A DNA stretch of 64,000 bases from assembly GCF_000429845.1 (NCBI RefSeq), contig NZ_KE386974.1, positions 12,107-76,106 on the forward strand, written 5' to 3'. Source of the stretch: Comamonas composti DSM 21721 (GTDB lineage Bacteria; Pseudomonadota; Gammaproteobacteria; Burkholderiales; Burkholderiaceae_C). Made by a program: the position numbers and the translations under genes. This document shows, one piece after another, positions 43,328 to 51,899 of this stretch (positions are counted from its first letter, which is position 1; each line of letters opens with the position of its first letter). The notes beneath the pieces were generated by a model. The model did no database searches. It worked only from the letters and a program-made list of their open reading frames with translations, and was not told where the DNA came from.

Positions 43328-43343
43328 GAACGTGTTCACGTTC
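43328..43343. repeat. GAACGTG palindrome directly after the rnfH stop
   Basis: Perfect inverted repeat GAACGTG-TT-CACGTTC. It belongs to the same core family as the element ends at 185 and 458 and the palindrome after bioB at 55231. The rnfH stop codon TGA lies immediately before it. Confidence 0.6.
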
Positions 43344-43365
43344 CGAGAGCCGCGGCGGGCTCTCG
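43344..43365. terminator. Hairpin between rnfH and uspA
   Basis: CGAGAGCC-GCGGCG-GGCTCTCG, an 8-bp stem between the convergent rnfH and uspA. There is little T-run, so terminator activity is uncertain. Confidence 0.4.
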
Positions 43366-43372
43366 ATTCATT

Positions 43373-43816
43373 TCACCTGAGCACCAGCACCGGGATGTGC
43401 GAGTGCGTGAGCACGTGCTGGGTCTCGCTGCCCAGCAGCAGCCGCTGCAGGCCTTTGCGGCCGTGCGAGGCCATGACGATGAGGTCGCACTCGCGGCGCT
43501 TGGCCGTGTCGATCACGCTTTCGGCCACGAGGTCGGACTGCACGATCTCGGTGGTCACCTGGACCTTGCGAGACTGGCCTTCGGCCTTGATGGCGTCGAG
43601 CAGGGTCTGGGAGTGGCTGGCCCACTGGGCCTCTATGCGCTGGGTCTCCTTGAGGGGCAGGACCTCTCCGCCTTCGAAGTAGCTGCGCGGATAGTGGGGC
43701 ACGACCTTGAGTGCAATCACCTGGGCACCGCACAGGGCGGCCAGATCAAGGCCGTGGGCGACGGCCTTGTCCGAGAGCTCGGAACCGTCGGACGCGATCA
43801 GGATGCGGTTGTACAT
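43373..43816 (-). CDS. UspA-type universal stress protein
   Basis: 147-residue single-domain Usp protein. It opens with MYNRILIASDGSELSDKAVAHGLDLA and ends with the ATP-binding pattern MASHGRKGLQRLLLGSETQHVLTHSHIPVLVLR. An AAGGAGA site precedes the ATG at 43816. The FNR box at 43886-43899 is centred about 76 bp upstream of the start; a plausible -10 (TTAATA on the minus strand) would put the start of transcription about 45 bp from the box, so oxygen control of this gene is likely. Confidence 0.9.
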   Translation of the reverse strand: MYNRILIASDGSELSDKAVAHGLDLAALCGAQVIALKVVPHYPRSYFEGGEVLPLKETQRIEAQWASHSQTLLDAIKAEGQSRKVQVTTEIVQSDLVAESVIDTAKRRECDLIVMASHGRKGLQRLLLGSETQHVLTHSHIPVLVLR

Positions 43817-43885
43817 GGCATGTCTCCTTGAAGTGAAGCGGATGGTGTGAGTTTATTAAGCATAGAAGCAGGTGCGACTTAATGT

Positions 43886-43899
43886 TTGACTAATGTCAA
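43886..43899. promoter_or_regulatory. FNR/ANR box between uspA and ccoI
   Basis: TTGAC-TAAT-GTCAA, a perfect palindrome matching the FNR consensus. It lies in the 117-bp divergent region. Its centre, 41.5 bp upstream of the ccoI ATG, would suit class II activation of ccoI only if that mRNA is almost leaderless; geometry suits uspA better. Confidence 0.75.
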
Positions 43900-43933
43900 T
43901 GTGTATATCATGGCGGCCAATTAAGCTAAAACC

Positions 43934-46414
43934 ATGCCCCAGACCCCCGCTGATGATTCCGTGGCCGGAGTCCCAGAGTCTGCGCTGGAATTTGGCTCTC
44001 TGTCCATGCCGCAGGCCTCGGCCTTGCTGCTTGACGACCCTCAGGAGTGGAGTTCTTTTGGAAGGCCGGCCGGAGCTGGCGCTTCCGTGGACAGCTCCAC
44101 GCCAGCTTGCGAGTCTCCTGTGTGGGACTCGTTTGTCGTTTTGGAGGGTATGCACTGTGCGGCTTGCGCGCTGACCATCGAGGAGGCGCTGCAGGCCGTA
44201 CCCGGTGTGGACAAGGCCGAAGTCAGCGCTGCAACTCGTCGTGCCCGTATCACCTGGCGCCCTGCCCAAGTGCTTCCATCCGAATGGATGGCGGCCGTGC
44301 AGAGCGCGGGCTACAGCGCGCTGCCCGCGCGCGATGCCTTCGCGCGCGAGCGCCGCCAGGCCGAGAGCCGGCGCGCGCTGTGGCGCTGGCTGGTGGCCGG
44401 TTTTTGCATGATGCAGGTCATGATGTATGCGTGGCCCGCCTATGTGGCGCGCCCCGGCGATCTGTCGCTGGAGATGGAGACCTTGCTGCGTTGGGCCTCC
44501 TGGGTGATCTCGCTGCCCGTGGTGCTGTTTTGCTGCGGCCCGTTCTTCTCCAGTGCCCTGCGCGACATACGTGCGCGCCGCGTGAGCATGGATCTGCCCG
44601 TGGCCCTGGGCATGTTCATCACCTTTGTGATCAGCTCGCTGGGCACCTTCGATCCTTCGGGGCCCTTTGGTCAGGAAGTCTTCTACGACTCGTTGACCAT
44701 GTTCGTGTTCTTTCTGCTCACGGGGCGCCTGGTCGAGCTGCATCTGCGCGATCGCACGGCGGGGGCGCTGGAAGCCGTGATGAACCGCTTGCCGGATTCG
44801 GTGCTCAGGCTGGATGCCGGTGGCCGGGCCGAGCGCGTGACCACGCGCAGGCTCAAGAATGGCGATGTGGTGCGGGTGCTCGTGGGCGAGGCCTTTCCTG
44901 CCGACGGCCGCATCGTGCGCGGCCGCACCCATGCCGACGAAGCGCTGCTCACGGGCGAGTCCACACCCGTGCTGCGCGCCGAGGGCGATGCGGTCACTGC
45001 AGGCAGCTACAACCTCGATGCCGTGATCGACATGCGCGTCGAGGGCGTGGGCGCGGATACGCGCTTTGCGCAGATCGTGGATCTCATGGAAAGCGCATCC
45101 ATGCAAAAGCCGCGCCTGGCCCAGCTCGCAGACAAGGTCGCCCGGCCTTTTCTCGTGGTCGTGCTGCTGGCGGCCCTGGGCGCGGCCATCTGGTGGTGGC
45201 CCGTGGCACCGGGCAAGGCGGCCATGGTGGCCGTGGCCGTGCTCATCGTCACCTGTCCCTGCGCGCTGTCCCTGGCCACACCCGTGGCCATGCTCACTGC
45301 GGCGGGCACGCTGGCGCGCCGTGGCGTGCTGGTACGCAACCTCCAGGGGCTGGAGGCGCTGGCCGCCGTGGACACCCTGGTCTTTGACAAGACCGGCACG
45401 CTGACGCGCGACGGCCTGGCGCTGCAGAAGGTGAATGTGGCGCAGGGCGAGGACGCCGATCGCATGCTGGCGCTGGCTGCCCAACTGGCCCGTCAGTCCA
45501 TACATCCGGCCTCGCGCTCCCTGGTGCGCGCGGCCGAGCTCGCGGGCCTGGAGAGCGCCAGCGGCATCCGAATCGAAAAAATCCAGGAGCTCGCGGGCCT
45601 GGGGCTGGAGGCCTGGGTGTCCATGCCGGGCTGCGCAGTCCGGCATTTGCGCCTGGGGTCGGCCCGCCATGCGGGCGTGGGAGAGCTCATGACTTTTGAC
45701 GGCCAGAGCGTGCTGCTGGCCGAGCAGGTGGGCGAGGGCGGTGGCTGGACGGCCCTGGCCCAGTTCGGCTTCAGCGAAGACCTGCGGCCCGAGGCCCGGG
45801 CCGTGGTCCAGGCGCTGAAAAGCCAGGGCGTGCAGGTGCAACTGCTGTCGGGCGATCGCGGAGAGGCGGTGCAGGCCATGGCCGCGCGCGTGGGCATAGA
45901 GCGCGCCGAGGGCGATTGCCAGCCCCAGGACAAGCTCGATCGCCTGCGCGAGATCCAGCAGGGCGGCCACCACGTTGCCATGGTCGGCGACGGCCTCAAC
46001 GATGGTCCGATTCTGGCTGGCGCCCATGTGTCGTTTGCGTTCGGCAAGTCCGTGCCCCTGGCACAGTCGCGTGCCGATTTCGTGGTGCTGAGCGATGACC
46101 TGGAGCGGGTGCTGCAGACTTTGCTGCTGTCGCGCCGTACGCTGCGCGTGGTGCGCCAGAACCTGGGCTGGGCGGCGGCCTACAACGCCGTGTCGATTCC
46201 TCTGGCTCTCATGGGCTGGATGCCGGCCTGGCTGGCGGGGCTGGGCATGGCCTTGAGCTCGCTGCTGGTGGTGCTCAATGCGGCCCGTCTGGTGCGCTCC
46301 GTGCCGGGATTGCCGTCCGGGCAAGAGGGCGGAGAAACAAAGAAATATGCAGGGCCTGGCGGCGTGGGAGGGACGCTGCCGGTGTCCTCGCCGGTCTTGC
46401 AGGAGAGGGCTTGA
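43934..46414 (+). CDS. ccoI: Cu+-exporting P1B-type ATPase CcoI for cbb3 oxidase assembly
   Basis: 826-residue heavy-metal P-type ATPase supplying copper for the CcoN active site. The N-terminal metal domain has CxxC at C75 and C78 (EGMHCAAC), preceded by about 60 extra residues. The membrane CPC motif is TCPCALS, the phosphorylation site is DKTGTLT, TGES is the actuator loop and the hinge is VGDGLNDGP. Linkage to ccoS and ccoNOQP identifies it as CcoI rather than CopA. Translation may alternatively begin at ATG 44006. Confidence 0.95.
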   Translation: MPQTPADDSVAGVPESALEFGSLSMPQASALLLDDPQEWSSFGRPAGAGASVDSSTPACESPVWDSFVVLEGMHCAACALTIEEALQAVPGVDKAEVSAATRRARITWRPAQVLPSEWMAAVQSAGYSALPARDAFARERRQAESRRALWRWLVAGFCMMQVMMYAWPAYVARPGDLSLEMETLLRWASWVISLPVVLFCCGPFFSSALRDIRARRVSMDLPVALGMFITFVISSLGTFDPSGPFGQEVFYDSLTMFVFFLLTGRLVELHLRDRTAGALEAVMNRLPDSVLRLDAGGRAERVTTRRLKNGDVVRVLVGEAFPADGRIVRGRTHADEALLTGESTPVLRAEGDAVTAGSYNLDAVIDMRVEGVGADTRFAQIVDLMESASMQKPRLAQLADKVARPFLVVVLLAALGAAIWWWPVAPGKAAMVAVAVLIVTCPCALSLATPVAMLTAAGTLARRGVLVRNLQGLEALAAVDTLVFDKTGTLTRDGLALQKVNVAQGEDADRMLALAAQLARQSIHPASRSLVRAAELAGLESASGIRIEKIQELAGLGLEAWVSMPGCAVRHLRLGSARHAGVGELMTFDGQSVLLAEQVGEGGGWTALAQFGFSEDLRPEARAVVQALKSQGVQVQLLSGDRGEAVQAMAARVGIERAEGDCQPQDKLDRLREIQQGGHHVAMVGDGLNDGPILAGAHVSFAFGKSVPLAQSRADFVVLSDDLERVLQTLLLSRRTLRVVRQNLGWAAAYNAVSIPLALMGWMPAWLAGLGMALSSLLVVLNAARLVRSVPGLPSGQEGGETKKYAGPGGVGGTLPVSSPVLQERA

Positions 46415-46417
46415 ACC

Positions 46418-46555
46418 ATGGATGTCTTGTATTTGCTGATTCCCCTGTCCGTGGTTCTGGTGCTGGCCATTCTGGCAGCCCTTTGGTGGGCTGTTTACCG
46501 AGGCCAGTTCGAGAGCGTGGAGCAGGAGGGTGAGCGCATTCTTCGCGACGATTGA
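46418..46555 (+). CDS. ccoS: cbb3 oxidase maturation protein CcoS
   Basis: 45-residue single-span membrane protein, MDVLYLLIPLSVVLVLAILA to AALWWAVYRG with an acidic tail (FESVEQEGERILRDD). CcoS is required for cofactor insertion into cbb3 oxidase in Rhodobacter and its relatives. It begins 3 bp after the ccoI stop. Its own stop codon lies inside the FNR box at 46552-46565. It is shorter than typical gene-finder cut-offs. Confidence 0.9.
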   Translation: MDVLYLLIPLSVVLVLAILAALWWAVYRGQFESVEQEGERILRDD

Positions 46556-46565
46556 CGTGCGTCAA
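46552..46565. promoter_or_regulatory. FNR/ANR box of the ccoN promoter
   Basis: TTGAC-GTGC-GTCAA, a perfect FNR palindrome overlapping the ccoS stop codon, 54-67 bp upstream of the ccoN ATG. This is the expected position for oxygen-limited activation of ccoNOQP. Confidence 0.8.
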
Positions 46566-46618
46566 TGCACGAAAAAGCCAGGCAATGAACACTTTGAAAG
46601 CAATCTAAGAGGTGCACG

Positions 46619-48055
46619 ATGGAATCAACGAATAACAACGCTGTCTATTACGACGATACCGTCGTAAGGCAGTTCTCAATCATGGCCGTCGTCTGGGGGG
46701 TGGTGGGCATGGCCGTAGGCGTGCTTATCGCGTCGCAGCTGGCCTGGCCCGAGCTCAACTTCGGCATTCCATGGCTCAGCTATGGGCGCCTGCGTCCGCT
46801 GCATACGAATGCCGTGATCTTTGCCTTTGGCGGCTCGGCCCTGTTTGCCACGAGCTACTACGTGGTGCAGCGTACCTGCCAGACACGCTTGTTCATGCCC
46901 AAGCTGGCCAGCCTGACCTTCTGGTGCTGGCAACTGGTCATCGTGGCTGCAGCCATCAGCCTGCCCCTGGGCTACACCCAGGGCAAGGAGTACGCCGAGC
47001 TCGAGTGGCCCATCGATCTGCTGATCGCCGTCACCTGGGTGTCCTATGCGATCGTGTTCTTCGGCACGATTGGCATCCGCAAGGTCAGGCACATCTATGT
47101 GGCCAACTGGTTCTTCGGCGCCTTCATCATTGCCGTGGCCCTGCTGCACATCGTGAACAGCGCCTCGGTTCCAGCGGGCTGGATGAAGAGCTACTCGGCC
47201 TATGCAGGCGTGCAGGACGCCATGGTCCAGTGGTGGTACGGCCATAACGCCGTGGGCTTTTTCCTCACCGCAGGCTTCCTGGGCATGATGTATTACTTCA
47301 TCCCCAAGCAGGCCGGCCGTCCCGTGTACTCGTATCGCCTGTCGATCGTGCACTTCTGGGCGCTGATCTTCACTTACATGTGGGCCGGTCCTCACCACCT
47401 GCACTACACGGCGCTGCCGGACTGGACCCAGTCGGTGGGCATGGTGTTTTCGCTGATCCTGCTGGCCCCCAGCTGGGGCGGCATGATCAACGGCATCATG
47501 ACGCTGTCGGGTGCATGGCACAAACTGCGTGACGACCCCATCCTGCGCTTCCTGATCGTGTCCCTGTCGTTCTACGGCATGTCCACCTTCGAAGGTCCGA
47601 TGATGTCGATCAAGACCGTCAACGCGCTCTCGCACTACACCGACTGGACCGTGGGCCACGTCCACTCCGGCGCTCTGGGCTGGGTGGGTCTGATCACCAT
47701 GGGCTCGCTTTACTACCTGATCCCGCGCCTGTTCGGCAGGACCAAGATGCATTCGGTGCCGGCTATCGAGCTGCACTTCTGGATGGCCACCATCGGCATC
47801 GTGCTCTACATCGCCGCGATGTGGATTGCGGGCGTGATGCAGGGTCTGATGTGGCGCGCCGTCAACCCCGATGGCACCTTGACCTACACCTTCGTCGAAA
47901 GCGTGAAGGCGACCTATCCGTTCTACGTGATTCGCGTGCTCGGCGGCCTGCTCTATCTGGGCGGCATGCTGGTGATGATGTGGAATACCTGGAAGACGGC
48001 GATGTCCGGTCGTTCCGTGAAGGTGGCCGTGCCGGCTGTCGTGGCCCACGCCTGA
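46619..48055 (+). CDS. ccoN: cbb3-type cytochrome c oxidase subunit I
   Basis: 478-residue catalytic subunit of the high-affinity oxidase, with about 12 transmembrane helices binding heme b and the heme b3-CuB centre. Conserved stretches are [91 protein letters not shown] (CuB and heme His ligands) and [24 protein letters not shown] ribosome site precedes the ATG. First gene of ccoNOQP. Confidence 0.97.
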   Translation: MESTNNNAVYYDDTVVRQFSIMAVVWGVVGMAVGVLIASQLAWPELNFGIPWLSYGRLRPLHTNAVIFAFGGSALFATSYYVVQRTCQTRLFMPKLASLTFWCWQLVIVAAAISLPLGYTQGKEYAELEWPIDLLIAVTWVSYAIVFFGTIGIRKVRHIYVANWFFGAFIIAVALLHIVNSASVPAGWMKSYSAYAGVQDAMVQWWYGHNAVGFFLTAGFLGMMYYFIPKQAGRPVYSYRLSIVHFWALIFTYMWAGPHHLHYTALPDWTQSVGMVFSLILLAPSWGGMINGIMTLSGAWHKLRDDPILRFLIVSLSFYGMSTFEGPMMSIKTVNALSHYTDWTVGHVHSGALGWVGLITMGSLYYLIPRLFGRTKMHSVPAIELHFWMATIGIVLYIAAMWIAGVMQGLMWRAVNPDGTLTYTFVESVKATYPFYVIRVLGGLLYLGGMLVMMWNTWKTAMSGRSVKVAVPAVVAHA

Positions 48056-48074
48056 GCATCAAGGAGCTTTATTC

Positions 48075-48707
48075 ATGTCCGATCACAATAACGCGGCTCC
48101 CAAGAGCTTTTCCCACGAGAAGGTGGAAACCAACAACTTTCTGCTGATCGTGCTCACGCTGTTCGTCGTGGCCATCGGCGGTCTGGTGGAAATCGTTCCG
48201 CTGTTCTTCCAGAAGTCCACCACGGAAGCCGTGGCGGGCCTCAAGCCCTATACGCCCTTGCAGCTCATGGGCCGTGACGTCTATCTGCGCGAGGGCTGCT
48301 ACAACTGCCACTCGCAAATGATTCGTCCATTCCGCGCCGAGACCATGCGCTACGGCCACTACTCGGTGGCTGGCGAGTTCGTCTATGACCACCCGTTCCA
48401 GTGGGGCTCCAAGCGCACAGGGCCCGATCTGCACCGCGTGGGCGGCAAGTACAGCGACGAATGGCATCGCATTCACCTGAACAATCCGCGTGACGTGGTG
48501 CCCGAGTCCAACATGCCTGCCTATCCCTGGCTGGAAACCGACAAGGTCGACGACACCGTGGTTGCCCAGCGCATGAAGGCGCTGCGCACCGTGGGCGTGC
48601 CCTACAGCGATGAGGAGATCGAGGGCGCGGCCGAACAGGTCAAGGGCAAGACGGAAATGGAAGCCGTGATCGCCTATCTGCAAGTCCTTGGTACGTCCGT
48701 GAAGTAA
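48075..48707 (+). CDS. ccoO: cbb3-type oxidase subunit II, monoheme cytochrome c
   Basis: 210-residue membrane-anchored cytochrome c subunit. A single helix at about 21-42 anchors it. The heme c site is CYNCH (C75, C78, H79). The block [29 protein letters not shown] and later SNMPAYPWL (axial Met) are family hallmarks. It starts 19 bp after ccoN. Confidence 0.96.
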   Translation: MSDHNNAAPKSFSHEKVETNNFLLIVLTLFVVAIGGLVEIVPLFFQKSTTEAVAGLKPYTPLQLMGRDVYLREGCYNCHSQMIRPFRAETMRYGHYSVAGEFVYDHPFQWGSKRTGPDLHRVGGKYSDEWHRIHLNNPRDVVPESNMPAYPWLETDKVDDTVVAQRMKALRTVGVPYSDEEIEGAAEQVKGKTEMEAVIAYLQVLGTSVK

Positions 48708-48719
48708 AGGAGAGGGCAT

Positions 48720-48857
48720 ATGGATATCACCACCATGCGCATCCTGGCCACGCTGGTTTCCTTTGCGTGTTTCCTGGGAATTTGGTGGTGGGCTTTTGCC
48801 CGCCGCAACAAGGCACGTTTCGACGAGGCGGCACAACTGCCCTTCGATCAAGACTGA
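48720..48857 (+). CDS. ccoQ: cbb3-type oxidase subunit CcoQ (FixQ)
   Basis: 45-residue single-helix protein (ILATLVSFACFLGIWWWAFARRNKARFDEAAQLPFDQD). Its sequence and position between ccoO and ccoP match CcoQ, which stabilises the oxidase complex. A GGAGAGG ribosome site precedes it. Too short for most gene finders. Confidence 0.92.
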   Translation: MDITTMRILATLVSFACFLGIWWWAFARRNKARFDEAAQLPFDQD

Positions 48858-48884
48858 GTCTCTCCACCAGAACGAGAACACCCC

Positions 48885-49802
48885 ATGAGCGATTTCGTAA
48901 ACAATTTCTGGTCGATCTATGTCGCAGCGATCACGCTGGGCGGCATCTTCGGCTGCATGCTGTTGCTGTATCTGACGGCACGCAAAAAGGTGGTTTCCTC
49001 GCCTTCGGGCGACAACACCACGGGCCACGTCTGGGACGAGGACCTGCGTGAGCTGAACAATCCCATGCCCAAGTGGTGGATGGGCCTGTTCATCATCACC
49101 ACGGTGTTCGGCCTGGGCTACCTGGCAGCCTATCCGGGCCTGGGATCCTTCGAGGGCAAGCTGGGCTGGAGCACGACCGATGCCTACGCCAAGGAAATGG
49201 CCAAGGCCAAGGCCGAGCTCGAGCCCCTGTATGCCAGGTTCACGAGCATGCCCACCGAGGAAATGGCCAAGGATCACCAGGCCATGGCCATTGGCGAGCG
49301 CCTGTTCATGAACAACTGCGCCCAATGCCACGGCTCGGACGCGCGCGGTGGCAAGAGCTTTCCCAACCTGACCGACGGTGACTGGCTGTGGGGTGGCGAG
49401 CCCGACAAGATCAAGGAAACCATTACCAACGGCCGTATTGGCGTCATGCCTCCGCAGGCCGAAGCGGTGGGGTCGCCCGAGGATGTGAGCAATCTGGCTC
49501 ACTACGTGCTGAGCCTGTCGGACAGTCCGCACAACTCTTTGAAGGCTTCGCTGGGCAAGTCCAAGTTCACGGCTTGCGCTGCATGCCACGGCATGGACGG
49601 CAAGGGCAACCAGCTGCTGGGCGCCCCCAATCTGACCGACGACATCTGGCTGCATGGCTGGGGCGAAGCTGCGATCACGGCCATGATCAACAACGGCAAG
49701 CACAACGAAATGCCGGCTCAGAAGGACAAGCTGACCGAGGCGCAGATCGCCGTGCTGACCTCCTATGTCTGGGGTCTGTCCAACACCCAGGACGGAAACT
49801 GA
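48885..49802 (+). CDS. ccoP: cbb3-type oxidase subunit III, diheme cytochrome c
   Basis: 305-residue diheme subunit. Two N-terminal membrane helices are at about 8-30 and 64-84. Two heme-binding sites are CAQCH (C145, C148, H149) and CAACH (C231, C234, H235). Axial Met residues lie in VMPPQ and EMPAQ. The start is 28 bp after ccoQ. A strong terminator ends the ccoNOQP transcript just downstream. Confidence 0.96.
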   Translation: MSDFVNNFWSIYVAAITLGGIFGCMLLLYLTARKKVVSSPSGDNTTGHVWDEDLRELNNPMPKWWMGLFIITTVFGLGYLAAYPGLGSFEGKLGWSTTDAYAKEMAKAKAELEPLYARFTSMPTEEMAKDHQAMAIGERLFMNNCAQCHGSDARGGKSFPNLTDGDWLWGGEPDKIKETITNGRIGVMPPQAEAVGSPEDVSNLAHYVLSLSDSPHNSLKASLGKSKFTACAACHGMDGKGNQLLGAPNLTDDIWLHGWGEAAITAMINNGKHNEMPAQKDKLTEAQIAVLTSYVWGLSNTQDGN

Positions 49803-49814
49803 GACTCACAGCTG

Positions 49815-49842
49815 AAGGCGGCGCGAAAGCGCCGCCTTTTTG
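49815..49842 (+). terminator. Intrinsic terminator after ccoP
   Basis: Perfect 10-bp stem AAGGCGGCGC (49815-49824 with 49829-49838), GAAA loop, T-run. It separates ccoNOQP from ccoG. Confidence 0.9.
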
Positions 49843-49886
49843 CCTTTAGGTAGTTTCAGACATTTCAAAAAGATAAAGGAATAGCG

Positions 49887-51341
49887 ATGAAGTCCGACAG
49901 CGGGAAAGACGCGGGCAAGCCAGTCCGCAAAGTCATCCCGATCACGCCAGCCGAGCCCGATCCGAGCCAGATGGTGGCCATGTTCGAGTCCGAGAAAAAG
50001 GTCTATGCGCGCTCGATCTCCGGTGTTTTTGCGCGCTGGCGCTGGATCATGGTCTTTCTCACCCAGATCGTCTTCTACGGCCTGCCCTGGCTGGAGTGGG
50101 GGCAGCGCCAGATGGTGCTGTTCGATCTGGGCGCGCGGCGCTTTTACCTGTTTGGCCTGGTGCTCTACCCCCAGGACTTCATCTATCTGACGGGCCTGCT
50201 CATCATCTGCGCACTGTCGCTGTTCCTGTTCACTGCGGTGGCGGGGCGGCTGTGGTGTGGCTTCTCTTGTCCGCAAACGGTCTACACCGAGATCTTCATG
50301 TGGATCGAGAGCAAGGTCGAAGGTGATCGCAGTGCACGCATGCGTCTGGACAAGAACGGCTGGACCTTTGAAAAAGTCTGGAAGAAGTCGCTCAAGCAGG
50401 TTCTGTGGATTGTGTTTGCACTGTGGACCGGCTTTACCTTTGTTGGCTACTTTGTGCCGATCCGAGAGCTTGGCGGCGAGCTGCTGACTCTGCAAGGCAA
50501 CTGGCAGATCTTCTGGGTGCTGTTCTATGGCTTTGCCACCTACGGCAACGCCGGCTATATGCGCGAGCAGGTCTGCAAATACATGTGTCCCTATGCCCGC
50601 TTTCAGAGCGCCATGTTCGACAAGGACACCATGATCGTGAGCTATGACACGGGCCGTGGCGAGCCGCGTGCACCGCGTACGAAAAAGATCGATCACAAGG
50701 CCCAGGGCATGGGGGACTGCATAGACTGCAAGCTGTGTGTGCAGGTCTGCCCTGTGGGCATCGATATCCGCAACGGTCTGCAGTACGAATGCATAGGCTG
50801 TGGCCTGTGCATAGACGCCTGCGACTCCATCATGGACAAGATGGAGTACCCGCGCGGGCTGATCCGCCTGACCACGCAAAATGCCGTGGCCAAGCTCTGG
50901 CAGCGTGCTCAGGTGATTCGCCGCATCTTCCGACCACGCGTGCTCATCTACTCCGGCGTGCTGCTGGCCTTGAGTATTGCCATGATCGCCAGCCTGGCCT
51001 TGCGCCAGACCGTGAAGGTGGACGTGATTCGCGATCGTGCCTCGCTGTCGCGTATCGTGGCCGGAGGCAAGCTGGAAAACGTCTATCGCCTGCAGATCAT
51101 GAATGCCACGGAGCATACGCAGCGCTACCGGCTCAGCGCTCATGGCCTGCCAGGACTGGAGCTGGCATCCGAGACCGAGGTCGAGGTCGGCCCTGCAGAA
51201 ACTCGCGGCATTGCAGCGCGGCTGCAGATTCCTTATGGCTCCGCCGAGTCCGGGTCGCATACCGTGTATTTCGATATCGACGCCCTGCAGGCGGGTGCGG
51301 GCCGGGCCACGGAGAAAGCCGTGTTCTTGGTGCCTCGATGA
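49887..51341 (+). CDS. ccoG: Cytochrome c oxidase accessory protein CcoG (RdxA/FixG)
   Basis: 484-residue membrane iron-sulfur protein that reduces copper or otherwise aids cbb3 assembly. Several membrane helices are followed by cysteine clusters CPQT, CKYMCPYARFQSAM, and two ferredoxin-like sites CIDCKLCVQVCPVGIDIR and CIGCGLCIDACDSIMD. The C-terminal periplasmic domain is Ig-like (RLQIMNATEHTQRYRLSAHG). It follows the ccoP terminator and probably has its own promoter. Confidence 0.95.
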   Translation: MKSDSGKDAGKPVRKVIPITPAEPDPSQMVAMFESEKKVYARSISGVFARWRWIMVFLTQIVFYGLPWLEWGQRQMVLFDLGARRFYLFGLVLYPQDFIYLTGLLIICALSLFLFTAVAGRLWCGFSCPQTVYTEIFMWIESKVEGDRSARMRLDKNGWTFEKVWKKSLKQVLWIVFALWTGFTFVGYFVPIRELGGELLTLQGNWQIFWVLFYGFATYGNAGYMREQVCKYMCPYARFQSAMFDKDTMIVSYDTGRGEPRAPRTKKIDHKAQGMGDCIDCKLCVQVCPVGIDIRNGLQYECIGCGLCIDACDSIMDKMEYPRGLIRLTTQNAVAKLWQRAQVIRRIFRPRVLIYSGVLLALSIAMIASLALRQTVKVDVIRDRASLSRIVAGGKLENVYRLQIMNATEHTQRYRLSAHGLPGLELASETEVEVGPAETRGIAARLQIPYGSAESGSHTVYFDIDALQAGAGRATEKAVFLVPR

Positions 51342-51520
51342 AGCATGCCCTGGGCTGTCTTCGCGGCCTTTCCCCCTCTCTTCGGGAGAGGGAGGCAGCC
51401 CCGGCAAAGGCGTAAACATGTTCTTGGGCCAGGCCGGTTTTATATTCGGTGCCATGGCCTGGTGAAAAGATGGTCGGACATTGCGTGGCCTGGGCTGCGC
51501 TGAAAGAAAGAGGTTTTTTT

Positions 51521-51829
51521 ATGTCTTCAACTCCTGCAGAAGCGCCCCTGGCTTCGGCCACCGCAGCCCATCCCGAGGCCAGCAAGCCCTGGTGGAAGTT
51601 CGGCCATGTCTGGCTGGTGCTTGCGGGGCCGGCCATCGTGGTCGTGGCTGGTGTGGTCACGGCCATGATCGCCATGCACGATGCCGACCCCGTGATCGAC
51701 CCCGACTACTACAAGAATGGCGTGGAAATCAATGAGCGCCTGAACGATGCGCAGAAAAGCCTGGCCCCCGCCGTCACGGGGCGCAACCACGCCATGACGC
51801 CAGCCGAAGACCACCCTGTGGACCGCTGA
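51521..51829 (+). CDS. ccoH: FixH/CcoH family cbb3 assembly protein
   Basis: 102-residue protein with one transmembrane helix (FGHVWLVLAGPAIVVVAGVVTAMIAMHDADPVIDPDYYKNG). The Asp-Pro-Asp-Tyr-Tyr-Lys-x-Gly block after the helix is the FixH signature. The N-terminus is Ala/Pro-rich. An AAAGAGG ribosome site precedes the ATG at 51521. Its position after ccoG is standard. Confidence 0.9.
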   Translation: MSSTPAEAPLASATAAHPEASKPWWKFGHVWLVLAGPAIVVVAGVVTAMIAMHDADPVIDPDYYKNGVEINERLNDAQKSLAPAVTGRNHAMTPAEDHPVDR

Positions 51830-51899
51830 TCCCATCGCTGCGGCCAGAGCCGGCCCGGCTCCTGAAGCCGGGGCCATTTTTGCCTGACTGCCGCAGAGG

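Noticed and set aside
43856-46324. 822-codon minus-strand open frame antisense to ccoI
   Set aside because: Antisense to a full-length P-type ATPase with all motifs. The translated product is low-complexity His/Gln/Arg-rich, typical of GC-rich shadow frames.
48069-51455. Long minus-strand open frames antisense to ccoO/ccoP and ccoG
   Set aside because: They are mirror images of cbb3 genes on the plus strand, with no known domain or ribosome site.
51418-51465. 15-codon frame between ccoG and ccoH (MFLGQAGFIFGAMAW)
   Set aside because: Hydrophobic and methionine-initiated, but too short, without a ribosome site, and not a known cco component.
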